The notes beneath the pieces were generated by a model that saw only the letters and a list, made by a program, of their open reading frames with translations, ran no database searches and was not told where the DNA came from. 60,000 bases of DNA. It comes from Symsagittifera roscoffensis. Lineage: Eukaryota; Xenacoelomorpha; Acoela; Convolutidae. Below are positions 21,501 to 30,800 of the stretch, in pieces. Both the position numbers and the translations under genes were made by a program. The DNA lies in NCBI RefSeq assembly GCF_963678635.1, contig NC_087062.1, positions 71,517,345 through 71,577,344 of the forward strand. Reading direction: 5' to 3'. The number at the start of each line of letters is the position of its first letter. Positions within the stretch are counted from its first letter, which is position 1.

Positions 21501-22020
21501 ATGCATGATACTGGCGGAAGAGAAGATAAGACAGCACGACAGGGAATTACAGACGGATCCATCTTCAGGGACGTACAATCTGGAAACACAAGAGGTACGA
21601 GGTGGTGAAGAGCTCGAGAAAATAGCAGTTTCAAGAAAACCACTAAGGGAACTATCGTGCAACTCAAACGTCAGAACGAATCTGGTACCAGAAGACGACA
21701 TGAAAATCGTGAAAAGGATGATATGTGTGAAGCTGAGCGATGACATCCACAACCCTGGTGAAATGAATGGACAGATCATGGCGCTAAAGGAGCACGTTAA
21801 GGCGAGATACAGGCTGTCTGACCTAATAAGGGCCCAGAGGAATGACAAAATGACAAGTAACCTCTCCAAATGGATCCATTCGGGAGTCAAGGAGAAGGGG
21901 GAACTTGAGGAAGACAGCTACAAGATCTTGAGCCAGTTCTACAAAGAAAAGAGAGATTTACTTTATCACACAGCTGAAGGGGTGGTAGCGTGCAAGAGAA
22001 GAGATGAGGAAAAAATATGA
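15586..22020 (+). CDS. gag-pol: Element B Gag-protease-RT-RNase H polyprotein (up to in-frame UGA)
   Basis: 2144 codons from ATG 15586. Homology to element A begins at the internal Met at 15712 (MVSTRST), so either Met could start translation. Domains in order: a long charged helix of about 200-310, a capsid-type Gag domain of about 420-570, and two CCHC knuckles (CANCGSADHHVADC near 630, CFFCNQEGHFRMDC near 682). The aspartic protease has DTGA near 989, and RT runs about 1325-1560 with CYVDD near 1475. RNase H has DTDAS near 1623. A roughly 400-residue acidic spacer before the integrase is longer than usual for Ty3 elements. Unlike element A, gag and RT are fused here without a stop. The frame ends at UGA (22018-22020) and continues in the same frame as the integrase segment, so the stop breaks a single polyprotein. 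Confidence 0.92.
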   Translation: MRRSRVPVLEKRSSGSNTKYNSSLRGTTLTGPKITKTNFSVNMVSTRSTAENRAKEGTEGERVDPTIEIDLETPDQSVDETGKMATESTPMPNAEEPNQKPIEFSPIDDAEDAIGNTEETVKEDSQVKRTSFTEKLGIMFGIKTKENVTEEPKAERARTFGTVSTKTTVTGLYEEQAKAEATAEEKPTADHEETTIELGDLLAKLNQIDKRLKNSEEDREVIKKEIRYNKHEYLDSYFNLAKATEERLKEMSDKVEATNEEREKNIKTDMQQLKNRYDDVNSQLGSLERRMDTMSKSQAESSCAIQAKLDAILRGSTPQERPAVDRTQGTRVDFAEPQRNKRQSTPLPLTRDAISIAPTAAKTIMKNGTSNTTTAPGDSTANSNTGPDAMTWASTWEMMNRTLEAFATRNTDSSDRREGKSRKTFKKPKEFKDDSDGCIDTWVEVMRLHLEQDNLSDERQACTAILSNLEGTALKCVVAKKEEERDTADKIFEILLNRFGSGMKGHQAMMRFEKRRQRDNESIDRFLDDLESLRRRSDPEESTNRRNFSIASKFIDGVKSDDLRTMLATYYTLSKDSAPTPEEMRKKSREYMLMKPKKYSYSENRNTQGGSQPQRSSWYKPRDDMDKRRSCANCGSADHHVADCTTYKQGMKSLGYAPDEEDMSQMEEHEYYNGLIIKIGARCFFCNQEGHFRMDCPLFWEAVKDQNHPKHKLALAAVQNQRNRQNEFESRNLGAPNTELPTKTVKAVTHVSGALESAAGSSLEINYEKAATEAIAKVKQDLAAKEIEQRLKLEIERQNFNGALTGSNSIPEARTGSMKTGNCNTVKMVTGKPFGISKIGARIMSIITVGGHEVTRNLSEPSDQTIMHIDVYADYLSGISPQTTSRALRALLTRGGSKSVRVDNRYTEAYGPHEVMLNIDGINIYTKTMITCDEDLIGQIYVGKEELKVRSIGHCAMLEEDAMHIGTEADVTGHVLDINGKKTQLRGLLDTGAVLSVIPIETWEKMGFDKGDLIDSRIRLSAANKGALRVLGRTPIIALNLGERNLWMSFIVVENLDESDQFILGRDFIRNFDVTIDLNNAMFRIRNPDRRYAIKPVNLIMANENKAPVFLSRRVRLKANEAAIVSLRMKNYNELSDNKQVCIVPNPNSQSAAVLGRSFSITKSGLCVSVLLNTLDIPITIQRGRKLGYALPVKTRYEIIENSKQNEVVDCPNHRDKICILRRLQRIKDSSGLIKSLKSETDDGLSSCSNFPERPTLDEMQIDKPVLPEIEHLRGKLKDEQLEAIKDVLERNEEVFSRHKADIGCCNFVEHEIELEENAVPHREGARRMTPHKSDACRKEIETLLEYDMIEPSKSPWACGVVMAKKKGDQLRFCCDFRYLNSVTVKDAYPIPRIDESLSKLGDAKFFTTLDLGSAFWQVPLRKQDRDKTGFACELGLFQWKRMPFGLCNATATFQRLMAHALIGVRKKYGNLVMCYVDDVVIATPTLEDHIDRLDEVFACMKRSGLKCKPSKCEILKDSIKYLGRMVDKHGIRPDPDAVEAVLTWKSPKTEHQLMSFLGFANYYREFIKGYADKVYPMQQLMRHKGKKFTWNNAAEESVQRIKKELCEAPVLGMPTEKGMYVLDTDASVVAISGILHQEQEWNGKTFLRPIAYGSKVLSDTEMKYGAPKAEMFAVVTFVEKYRAYLGSEPFKLRVDNRALSWLKTYSMDQSYIGRWIVRLDGYNMIIEHRTRDKHQNADSLSKKTEFYERQEQREADRPEIKDGFSFMDKETYDSLPLTRWLDKSGKPIEDHPELPKETLEKTILKKSSGIPIGIMLKSKIVRETLKAKGYDLTQVEEGTVRIDEDLMRLLEKLSDDKPVIQGKGQDAPEQTILRREETVNNTDVSKGSITDSKEVVRSLVEKIPDKILEQTKVRDKKVTFREEVEHLGLDQESGEWSRFMEEDETGEGKLSGEREEWDEDSDESSEDQDSLCMILAEEKIRQHDRELQTDPSSGTYNLETQEVRGGEELEKIAVSRKPLRELSCNSNVRTNLVPEDDMKIVKRMICVKLSDDIHNPGEMNGQIMALKEHVKARYRLSDLIRAQRNDKMTSNLSKWIHSGVKEKGELEEDSYKILSQFYKEKRDLLYHTAEGVVACKRRDEEKI
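21384..21447 (+). other. Two internal copies of GTCCGGGGAG
   Basis: GTCCGGGGAG at 21384-21393 and 21438-21447 inside the Pol spacer, identical to the motif flush with the 3' LTR. They encode SGE in an acidic repeat. Element A has three copies in its corresponding spacer (minus strand, 4481-4490, 4547-4556 and 4613-4622). Confidence 0.7.
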
Positions 22021-22065
22021 CACAAACACAACCTCATCATACTACCACAACTGTACCAAACGGAA

Positions 22066-24393
22066 GTGCTTTTCAGATCACACGACCAGATGGGCCATCA
22101 GGGGATAGATAAAGTACAACAAAGGATACTTCACAGGTTTGACTGGCCGGGAATGAGAAAAGCTTGCGAGAGGTGGGTGAATGCCTGCCTAGCATGCCTT
22201 CAAGTAAAAGACCCAAGGAAGATGAAATTTCCCCTCAAGTCTGTCGAGAGTTCGGAATTCAATGAAGTGGTGCAGATAGACCATCAGAAAATCTGCATGA
22301 CGGAGTCGGGTTATAACCAAATACTAGTTATAATAGATCACTTCACCAAGTTGGCGGAAGCGGTTCCATGCCAGACAGCCTCAGCAGAGGAGACATGTGA
22401 TCACCTGATAACGCATTGGATATCGCGATATGGTTGTCCAATGACTTTCCAGTCAGACAACGGCAAGGCTTTTGTGGGGGACTTGACAAAAGAATTGATG
22501 AAGAGATCACACATTGCTCAAGCGCACTCGACGACCTATCATCCACAGACCAATGGGTTGGTAGAGAGACAGAACAGGACACTGGTCAACATGCTCAGGG
22601 TGTACTGCTCGAGATACATGACGGACTGGGACAAATACCTGCCACAGGTAGTAGGAGCCTATAATAGTACTCAGCACTCAACGACGGGTATCAGTCCTTT
22701 CATGATGTTGACGGGCAGGGAAAGGGCAATGCCTATAACATTCTTTTACCCGGAGTACGAGGGGAAGAGGACGTCACCTCAAGCATACGTGAAGGAAGCG
22801 ATCAAAAGACAACAAGAGCTAAACGAGCTATGTCGGAGAAACACGGCGCAAGCGCAAATGAGGCAACGCAAGAAATATGACGAAAAGATACTAAGAGAAA
22901 AGCCATACGAAGTGGGCCAATACGTGTGGGTCTTCCAAAATGTCATACCGCCCAAGGGAACAAAGAAACTACTCAAGAAATGGAGAGGACCGTTCATGAT
23001 TACGGAAGTACATCAACAAGGACGGTTCTATCGCTTGAGTACAGGGCGAGCAGCACATTACGAAAATCTGAAGCCTCATGTCCCGTCCCCGGAGGACTGG
23101 TGCCTACCAAAAGACATGGAAGGTCTTGAGTACCTGGTGGTGGAACCAGCGTGCGAAGTGAATGAGAAAGGCACTAGAGAGAAAAATGATGGTAATGAGA
23201 ACTTGAGTTTGGACGACAACGAAAAGATAGAAGTGGAGTCGGATGCAGGTTCATTTGTAGAAGAAGACTGGAACGACCCAGAGCAAAACGAGGTACCGAA
23301 GTGGATGGAGCCGGATCGACCAACACCACCGGAAACCAGGACTGGCAATCGTAAACGCACAGGCATGAGGTACAATAGGTACGGGGATGACTTCTTGATC
23401 GATAAGATACAGCCAGACAAGTTGGGCGATGAACTACTAAGCGCAGGCGAACTGGAAGCCGGAGAGGAATGGCAGGTCATTGACGATGGTGGACATTATC
23501 CGCAGGATGATTACTCGACGCCAGAATTGGAGACGGATCTCGAGCAGAGTGAAATAGAAAGGAGGGAGAACACGAACTTGAGGATTCTAGAGTGGATGCG
23601 TGATGTCAAGGACGAGAGCCACGAAGGACAAAGCATTCAGCAAGTCGATATATCAGCAGCAAATTACATGAAGACAGAGGACCCTCTTTTCGGATGGACA
23701 GCAACAGACAGGCCACTGGACATCCCTAAGGACAATTCAGACCCGACTACATCGACGGGGACGTCGATAAATATTTTTGTCCGGGGAGTGGGGGTAGGAC
23801 TTACCCACACCGAAAATTTGATGATAAAGAAGCTCAAGGAAGTGAGGGAAACAAGCGGATTGGAACTGGAGGAAGAAGAACCAGAGCCTACCATAGGAAG
23901 GAATTTCAAAACGAAATTCGAAATACCCAATGAATACTCAGAGAACATCATGATAACAGATAGCGACTTCATCCTGTCAAACAGGACCAGCGCGATCTGC
24001 ATCACGGCGGACATGAGTTTCAAATCAAGATTGGAGGCTGACTTCAAAAGAGAGTACCAGAACGTAGAGTTTCTGTTCAGACAGAGGCCAGGACTGGGAG
24101 GCATAGCAGCGCTTCCACCGTCAGTGGCACAAGTCCCGGGCAAATACCTCTGCTTCCTAGTAACGAGAGTCAACGACAGAAACACAATTGATCCCGAACA
24201 CGTGATATTGGCACTGACAAGACTACGTGACTTCATGATTGAAAGAGGAATAGTGGAGGTCTCGATGCCGGTGTACGACCCAAACAGGGGCAAACTGAGC
24301 TCGAGGGAATTGTACGCTATCCTACATGTGGTCTTTGCAGAAACCGAGATAATGGTGCATCTTCACAAGAAGTACTACTTGAGCATCGCCTGA
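22066..24393 (+). CDS. Element B integrase and C-terminal macrodomain-like domain
   Basis: Continuation of the element B polyprotein in the same frame after the UGA at 22018; the frame is open from 22021. The integrase begins with the HHCC zinc motif (HDQMGHQG, then CLACLQ). Its DDE core is visible as QIDHQK, SDNGKAF and VERQNRT. A GPY/F-like module (KKWRGPFMITEV) and an acidic linker follow. Residues of about 620-775 of this segment are homologous to the same region of element A and resemble macrodomains of the TARG1/OARD1 group: an N-terminal strand (AICITADMSF), a basic helix (DFKREYQNVEF), GKYLCFLVTR, a helix, VEVSMPVYDPNRGKL, and a last helix and strand ending in MVHLHKKYY. The positions of the TARG1 catalytic Lys and Asp seem not to be conserved (Arg, and Gly or Arg), so binding without hydrolysis is possible. 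That last point is inference from memory of the family. Confidence 0.85.
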   Translation: MLFRSHDQMGHQGIDKVQQRILHRFDWPGMRKACERWVNACLACLQVKDPRKMKFPLKSVESSEFNEVVQIDHQKICMTESGYNQILVIIDHFTKLAEAVPCQTASAEETCDHLITHWISRYGCPMTFQSDNGKAFVGDLTKELMKRSHIAQAHSTTYHPQTNGLVERQNRTLVNMLRVYCSRYMTDWDKYLPQVVGAYNSTQHSTTGISPFMMLTGRERAMPITFFYPEYEGKRTSPQAYVKEAIKRQQELNELCRRNTAQAQMRQRKKYDEKILREKPYEVGQYVWVFQNVIPPKGTKKLLKKWRGPFMITEVHQQGRFYRLSTGRAAHYENLKPHVPSPEDWCLPKDMEGLEYLVVEPACEVNEKGTREKNDGNENLSLDDNEKIEVESDAGSFVEEDWNDPEQNEVPKWMEPDRPTPPETRTGNRKRTGMRYNRYGDDFLIDKIQPDKLGDELLSAGELEAGEEWQVIDDGGHYPQDDYSTPELETDLEQSEIERRENTNLRILEWMRDVKDESHEGQSIQQVDISAANYMKTEDPLFGWTATDRPLDIPKDNSDPTTSTGTSINIFVRGVGVGLTHTENLMIKKLKEVRETSGLELEEEEPEPTIGRNFKTKFEIPNEYSENIMITDSDFILSNRTSAICITADMSFKSRLEADFKREYQNVEFLFRQRPGLGGIAALPPSVAQVPGKYLCFLVTRVNDRNTIDPEHVILALTRLRDFMIERGIVEVSMPVYDPNRGKLSSRELYAILHVVFAETEIMVHLHKKYYLSIA
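23773..23812 (+). promoter_or_regulatory. Candidate central polypurine tract
   Basis: A T-rich run is followed by GTCCGGGGAGTGGGGGTAGG, then GACTTACCCACAC. About 40 nt are identical to the matching place of element A (minus strand, around 1968-2008), while flanking codons have diverged at third positions. A T-box followed by a purine run is the layout of retroviral polypurine tracts, and the motif core is the one next to the 3' LTR. It encodes FVRGVGVG just before the macrodomain-like region. Confidence 0.5.
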
Positions 24394-24895
24394 GTCGGGT
24401 ACATGGAGGTATCGAGTCGGGTGTGAGGGAGGAGTCTTGAGTCAGGTACTGGGGTGCGGCGCAGGTAAAGGGATCTTAAGATGTGATTGGCATGACAATT
24501 GAATTTTAAAAGAAAGAATTGATGGTGCTAAAACATAAAATGAATCTGCATGTTCTTAAGGGAGATCCAATCAAATTGTTTTAAGTGATATGTGAATGAT
24601 AAGATTTTAATCATATGGGTAGAAGGGGGGTCTCTAGGTTAGGAACGTGACATACTAAGTTTTAATGAGCTTTATGTTTTCAGATCAAGTTTGAAAACAA
24701 AGTTGAATATCCAACTACACTCAAGCGAGAAACAGAAAAAGAGAATCTTGATTGAACACGCGACAATCCGGATCTACAGCAAGTGCTTGCAAGAGAAGAT
24801 TTCTAGAGATTTCTTGAATAAGGTAATTCTTGAGTTGGTAAGGTAATTCTTGAGCTGGTTGACATCTATCTACACACATCCCGAAGTTATAAAGA
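24394..24895 (+). other. Spacer before second ORF of element B with candidate splice acceptor
   Basis: A 502-bp non-coding spacer. TTTATGTTTTCAG ends at 24683, a good animal-type 3' splice site. From there to 24896 no ATG occurs, so the second ORF start would be the first ATG of an RNA spliced at this site. A short repeat (GGTAATTCTTGAGTTGGT and GGTAATTCTTGAGCTGGT) precedes the start. Confidence 0.55.
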
Positions 24896-27800
24896 ATGGC
24901 AGACCGATTCTGGAACTCTATGCCCACGGCTCTGCAGAGGCCCACTCTTGACGAGCTGTACAGACGCTTGAGGGACCTGGACCACACCCAGATCGACGAG
25001 AGAATGGCGGTGATGCTGAATGCGATCCTCCAGTTGGAGGACCAGGGCGAGTGCAGGGAGTCTGCGACGGAGGCTGTCTTGATAGTCGGCTACACCACTG
25101 AGGGCATATCAAATCGAGCACAGACCAGATGGTTGTCTTGGAATGCGGATGGAGGAGTAAGGGGCTTTGACTTGGCAAGAAATCCTGGCCTGAGTAACAA
25201 CACCGAACACGGCGCAGGAGAGTTCCCGCTACCGACGAGGCCAACAGCGAGATCCACGGGCCAGAGCTCGAGTAAGGTGCCGTCGATGTCGCGAGCGCAA
25301 CAGACGACCGAGGCATATCCGGAGCTGGGAGTCCTAAGGAAAGAGCTTGAGAAGGCGCTGAAGGAAAGGAATAAAGCGAACCTCGATCGGGATCAGGCGA
25401 AGTTGGATAGGGAGAGGCTTCAGCTGGAGAGAGATCAGGCAGTCGACGAGCGGGATCAGACGTTGAAATTACTTGAGATGCTAAGGGCGGAACATCAGCA
25501 GGAGCTAAAGGTGCGGGAGAACGCCGCAAATCGCGATCAACTAAAGTCGGAGTTGGAAAGGATAGAACAACGACAACGCGAGCTGGACGCACAAAAGGGA
25601 GCCAGGTCAAACGAACGAGTGGTGACAAGCTCAAGGCCAGAGTCGCGCATGGAGGTGGATGAAGCTCCCAGGGCTAGAGGACGGTTCAACCTTGACCGCG
25701 AGGCCAGGGAACACATGAGTGAAGGGTTGGAGGTCTGGATACCGAATGACGCGACGCCCTCCTTGCGCAATCTAGAGACCCAACCTGTACGTCCTCTGAT
25801 GGATGTGGTGTTACCAGGATATACACCAACCTCGACCTCGAGCGGTAGTCAGGTGAGTGGCGCCTCATCGCGCCTGAAGGAGCTGGGCGAGAAATTGCAG
25901 CAGCAGAGTCGTGAAAGAGCGACAAGGCCAGAGCTTCCCCCAACTTGGAGGGAACAGCCGGTCAGAAACGTCGTGATCGCGAGCTACAAGAAGAACACAG
26001 AGGGGAACTACCACAAGCATAGTCGGCTGGACTGGAATGCGGAACAGCAAGCCAGGAGGGACTGCTTCCACGACGCAGCCTGGGTGCAGTATCTAGCGCC
26101 ACCTCGTGTGCCAGAGGGTGCGGTTCACCTGATTATAGGGGACAGCCTGGTGCGGGTGTTGACCCAGATCCGGTCACATTGGCAGACGGGAGTCTTGAGT
26201 TTCGCTGGAGCTGCTACGCCACAGATGTTGGCAACTCTGGACATGCTAGGAATGACCAAAGTTTACACAGTCACCTTGATGGTTGGGACCAACGACGTGT
26301 CGAGAGGAGAAGCAAGGAAAGTGACGAGGCTATGCGACAAGATGAGTTGCCTTCTTGAGGAGCTGAGGATCCAAATGGATCCCATCCTGCTGACGATATG
26401 CACGGTCCCCTATAACATGATGTTTGATCAACACTCCCTAGAGATGAACCAGAGGGTGCGGAGCCTGAACAAGGCGATCCGAGAAATACACCGAAACAGT
26501 GTGCTTCCTCTCAGGCTGTTAGACGTTGCAGAACGCATGGAGAACAAGGGATTCCCTGAAGACACCTCGAAAGATGGAATCCATTTCGATAGGCCAAGGG
26601 GAGCTGAGTGGCTGAACGACGTCTTCCAGGAACACATAAACACGCTAGAAGCGGACCTGCTGGAGACAGCCCAATTCACTTTAGGGCCACCTCCCAACCC
26701 ACCATTCCTTGCCTCGAGGGCCTTGGCTGGTCGATTGGGAGCGAGAGTTGATACTAGAGATAGCTCGAGGAGCAATCAGACCCGATTGCAGAGTGCCACA
26801 CCAATGGAGTCGGAGGAGGTAGAGTCATCAACACCTCCGACCTCGGCGATGTCCTCCGTGGTGGTGGCAGATGGCAGGAGAGAAAAGAAGTCTAGGGAGA
26901 CTACCCGCTTGAGATATCCTGAGAAGGTGAAGGAACTGGATCTAGAGACTTTGGAATGCAGACGAGAGTTGGCGGAAACCCTGGGGATCGAACGAGTGTC
27001 GCATGAGGACTTGAATAGACATCATTGCGTAGACTGGTTGAAAGCACACGAGGCGCATTTCTCGAGAACGAAGTTAATGGAGACTACAGACCTGACTGGA
27101 ATTCCCACAAAAACGATCATGGGACCCATTAACTACAGGCCTCTTAAGCAGCTAGGGAGTCCTGGACTTATAGCAGAACCTCCCAAGCACCGAACTGGCA
27201 TCGCCAGGATCAGGTTGGCAACCCCGGCGCAATTGAAGGTAGTAGACAAGCTACTCAACCCGGGGGGAATGGAGTTGCCTGACGCTGCTTACGAAGGTCC
27301 AAGGTTGGCAGAGGATCCCAGGTACGGGAAGCCCTGTGGCGGCACCCAATTGGCCAAGACTCTGGCAGTTTATGATAGAGCAGATCCAGCTGCTGCAAGA
27401 GTGATCATTGTGGCGGGATCAGACTTCGAAGGAACGTCTCCCAAGTTGTTCTGGCCGGAGACTCTGGTATACTCTTTGCCAGGAGCCGAATTGAACCAGA
27501 TGTTGACCCTAGTGGTGGCAATAAAGTCGGAGATGCCCTGTGAACCTGAGCTGCTATTGTTTGCAGGAATGAATGACCACCTGCACGCGATGGGACTTCT
27601 TGAGCAACTGAAGGGCAAAGAGATTCCGACATCAAAGAAGATATGGGAGGCTATTCAGGCGTTATTTGCGGCGATGAATGAGGTACAAGAGAACGTAGCC
27701 TCGAGATTTGGGTCCAAGACAAAGGTGGTGTTTACCACATCCCCAGGATACGCCAGCATGCCACCCGCCCTACAATTCGTGTATGCGGTCTTAATCTTGA

Positions 27801-30800
27801 TAGCGGAAGGGAGTGAATGGCGGATTCTGATGGCAGCCCCCAATCGAGAGCTGGAGCCAGTAAACTTGAGACTTTACAGATCAGAATTACCAGCGGCATG
27901 GGCTGACATATCTCATGCGCTGAGGGGCTTTTACGGACTAGCCGATGTCTTGATTGTATTGGATGAGGTACTCTTGCTAGAGATATCGAACTTTGCTAGA
28001 CAACTCAAGTTCAGCCCAGTCATCGGGGACGACCACCCGGCGATAAACCAGTTGACGGCCAGCCTGTGGTTCCGGAGTATGGATGTGAAAGTCGCAAATT
28101 CCACCAGCAGGACTAGAGGTCCCAGCAACGAGAGAAGAAATGTGGTCGAGACGGAGAAACAGTTAGAATCGATGAAATATCGCTTGACCCAAGAGAATGG
28201 CTGGTGGCCATTCCTGACACCAAGGCTGGAGAACGCCACGAATAAAACGAGGGAGGAAGCACCACTCCTCGTGAAACAAATCTGGAGTTTTCTAGAGAAG
28301 CAACTGGAGCTAGCTGAAAGGAGGGACATGACGGTGGTTAGATTTGTCTCGGCCGCCAATGAAGTGACGATTGGAGGATTTTGGAGAGAGCACGCCAACG
28401 GCGAATTGAAGACTAGGAGAGATTACGAGATTCTCAAGTTCTTGAGTCCTTGCTGGGAGAGAGAATTCTTGGCAGGAGTGTTCGGCACCACGGCGACTAT
28501 CTTCGGAGCCTTCGTGCAGGAGATACTGGGCATGCCCATCAGCCTGCTCTTGGCCCTGTATTTGGTCTACCCCAGATACTTGTTCAATATGGGTCCAGCA
28601 TACATGTTTAGTCGGGGAGTGGAGACACTTCGAGTTGATGGGTACCTGGCACTAGTGCTCTTGACCCATGGGGAATTGGTGTCGTTTCATCGGTTAATGG
28701 AATATGGAGAACCTCTGTCTATGGGGAGAGTCCACACGAGCATTGAAACCAGCTCCTACAAGTGCGCCGCAGGGTTGAAGACACTACTGGTGCAATACCT
28801 CATGATGCAGAATCGATACATGACGGGTGAAGATGAGAACCCAACCTCGAGAGAAGAATGGGAGAAGGCGAACAGAGGGATGCCTCTGTTGACGGACCTG
28901 TGTCTGGCAACGAGGTCGGACCCAATGGGGATAATCCGAGGTCTGGAGGAGGTGGTGACCTGCATCTATGGTCCAGCAGTGACGTACGCGTTTCCAGATC
29001 CCCTGGTGATAACGTATCGTCACTCGGTGACGCACTTGAGTCTCATCAGCGTACTGGATGGTGCAGCGCTGAATTGGTGTCAGCAGGAAGTGCTCAGGGC
29101 GCGTATGAGCAACACGGTACTCTTCGGAAAAGTGAAAGATGCTGAGATGATGGTGTGCAATTTCAGGGGACAAATGCAATGCAGAATGGGAGGCAAGCGA
29201 GAGGGCCCTATTGAAATGTATCCCAAATTCTGGAACTTGAACCCATTGACAGCGGACGGACGAGAAATCTTGAGAATTCCTGCCTGGAAGGAGTGCTTCG
29301 CACTGGTGAAGAGGGAGCTAGAGACCATAATGGAGAAAGAAATCCTCCCGGCAACCATGCCTGAGTTCCCAATAGTCAGGAGGATGACCTTAGGAATGAA
29401 TAGTCCCTTGGTAGTTCCCTCCATAATGGCGAGGATGAGGGCGGAGGAAATGCAGAAGGATTTCACTGATGGCTGGGACCCCCTGTTCATTGGCTACACG
29501 GCGGCGGTCTACTTCCATACCAGCGAGATGAAGGTAAATTCGTGGACGACGCAAGCGAAAAAGAGTAGAGGTTCGCAGCCCCCTGGATATGAGGTGTGGA
29601 AAGTCTTGAGGACTCTTGAGAAGGAAGGACTTGAGAATATGCTACCCATATGGGATGATGGCAGGATGATCGTGATGGAGGGACACGTCGCACTGGTGGA
29701 CGACATGAAATTTGCCACGAGAAAATATAAGGCGCCCTATGGCTTGGAACAGGTGGAAATAAGACAGGAAGGAACAGAACTAGATGCAGCAGGTCAACTG
29801 CACGTAGCACTGACGGAATACAAAAAGCTGGATCCCGCGACACCATCACCACTGTCCGTGGACACACCTGGAGACAAGAGGAGCGGACCCGTCGAGGACC
29901 GATTTAAGAAAATTCTCGAGAGAAGGAGACATGAGTCAGAAGAAGAGAGTATGGATGAAACTCTCAGTGAAGCTGGTGAAGACATGGAAGTGGGGAATAC
30001 GCCTGAACCAGGGCTATCAGGGGAGGAGCTCACCACTCAAGAGCTGTTGAAAGATTTGAGCGAGGAGAATTGGGCAGATACTGCCACACCACCCCTGATT
30101 CCGTCTCCACGGAAGAACCTAGAGTTGCCATTGGCAGGTGAGACCTTCAATATGGGGATGTTACTCTTGAGCTCGGAGGAAAGGGAGAAGAACACGTTCG
30201 AAGGGAATAGGGACATATTCTTGGGATCTCTCGAGGATGACGCTTGGCAGGAGTTCCTGGAGGAATTCAATCGAGAAGTGGGCAGCGAGACGACGCTGGA
30301 CAAGTTCAAGAAGGAACTGTGGGACGCAGTAGTGAGATTCGGGGAACCGCTCCTGATAGGAACGGGCCTGGATGAGAAAGCAAGAAAAGAGCTGCTGAAC
30401 AAGCTAGTGGAGCTGAGGAACGCACGATCGAAGACTAGAAAAGAGAAATGTGAGGACAGCTCTACTCTGAAACAAAAAACTGTGGATAAAATGGTTGATG
30501 ATATAAAAAGGGATAAGGTTGGGACTAGTAATATGATTAAAAGTACTAATATCCTTAAGGCTCGAGCAGGGGGGAGGCAAGAGTTGGAAGGAGTGGATGG
30601 AGAGGTAGAATCAATGATGATAACCACAACACCCTCGAGCAGAGATGTGAAGACTCGCAAGAGGAAGAGAGAAGTGGAAGGATGGGGTAGTCCTTCAGTG
30701 GATGCTGTTTCGGAAGGAAACTTGAGAGAGACGGCGCCCATCGTTTTGGCCCGATGCAAGACGGCGGCATACAAGAACAGCTCGGAGCTCAGGAAACCAC

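Noticed and set aside
23930-24390. Chromodomain at the Pol C-terminus
   Set aside because: No aromatic cage pattern is seen. The order of strands and motifs fits a macrodomain better.
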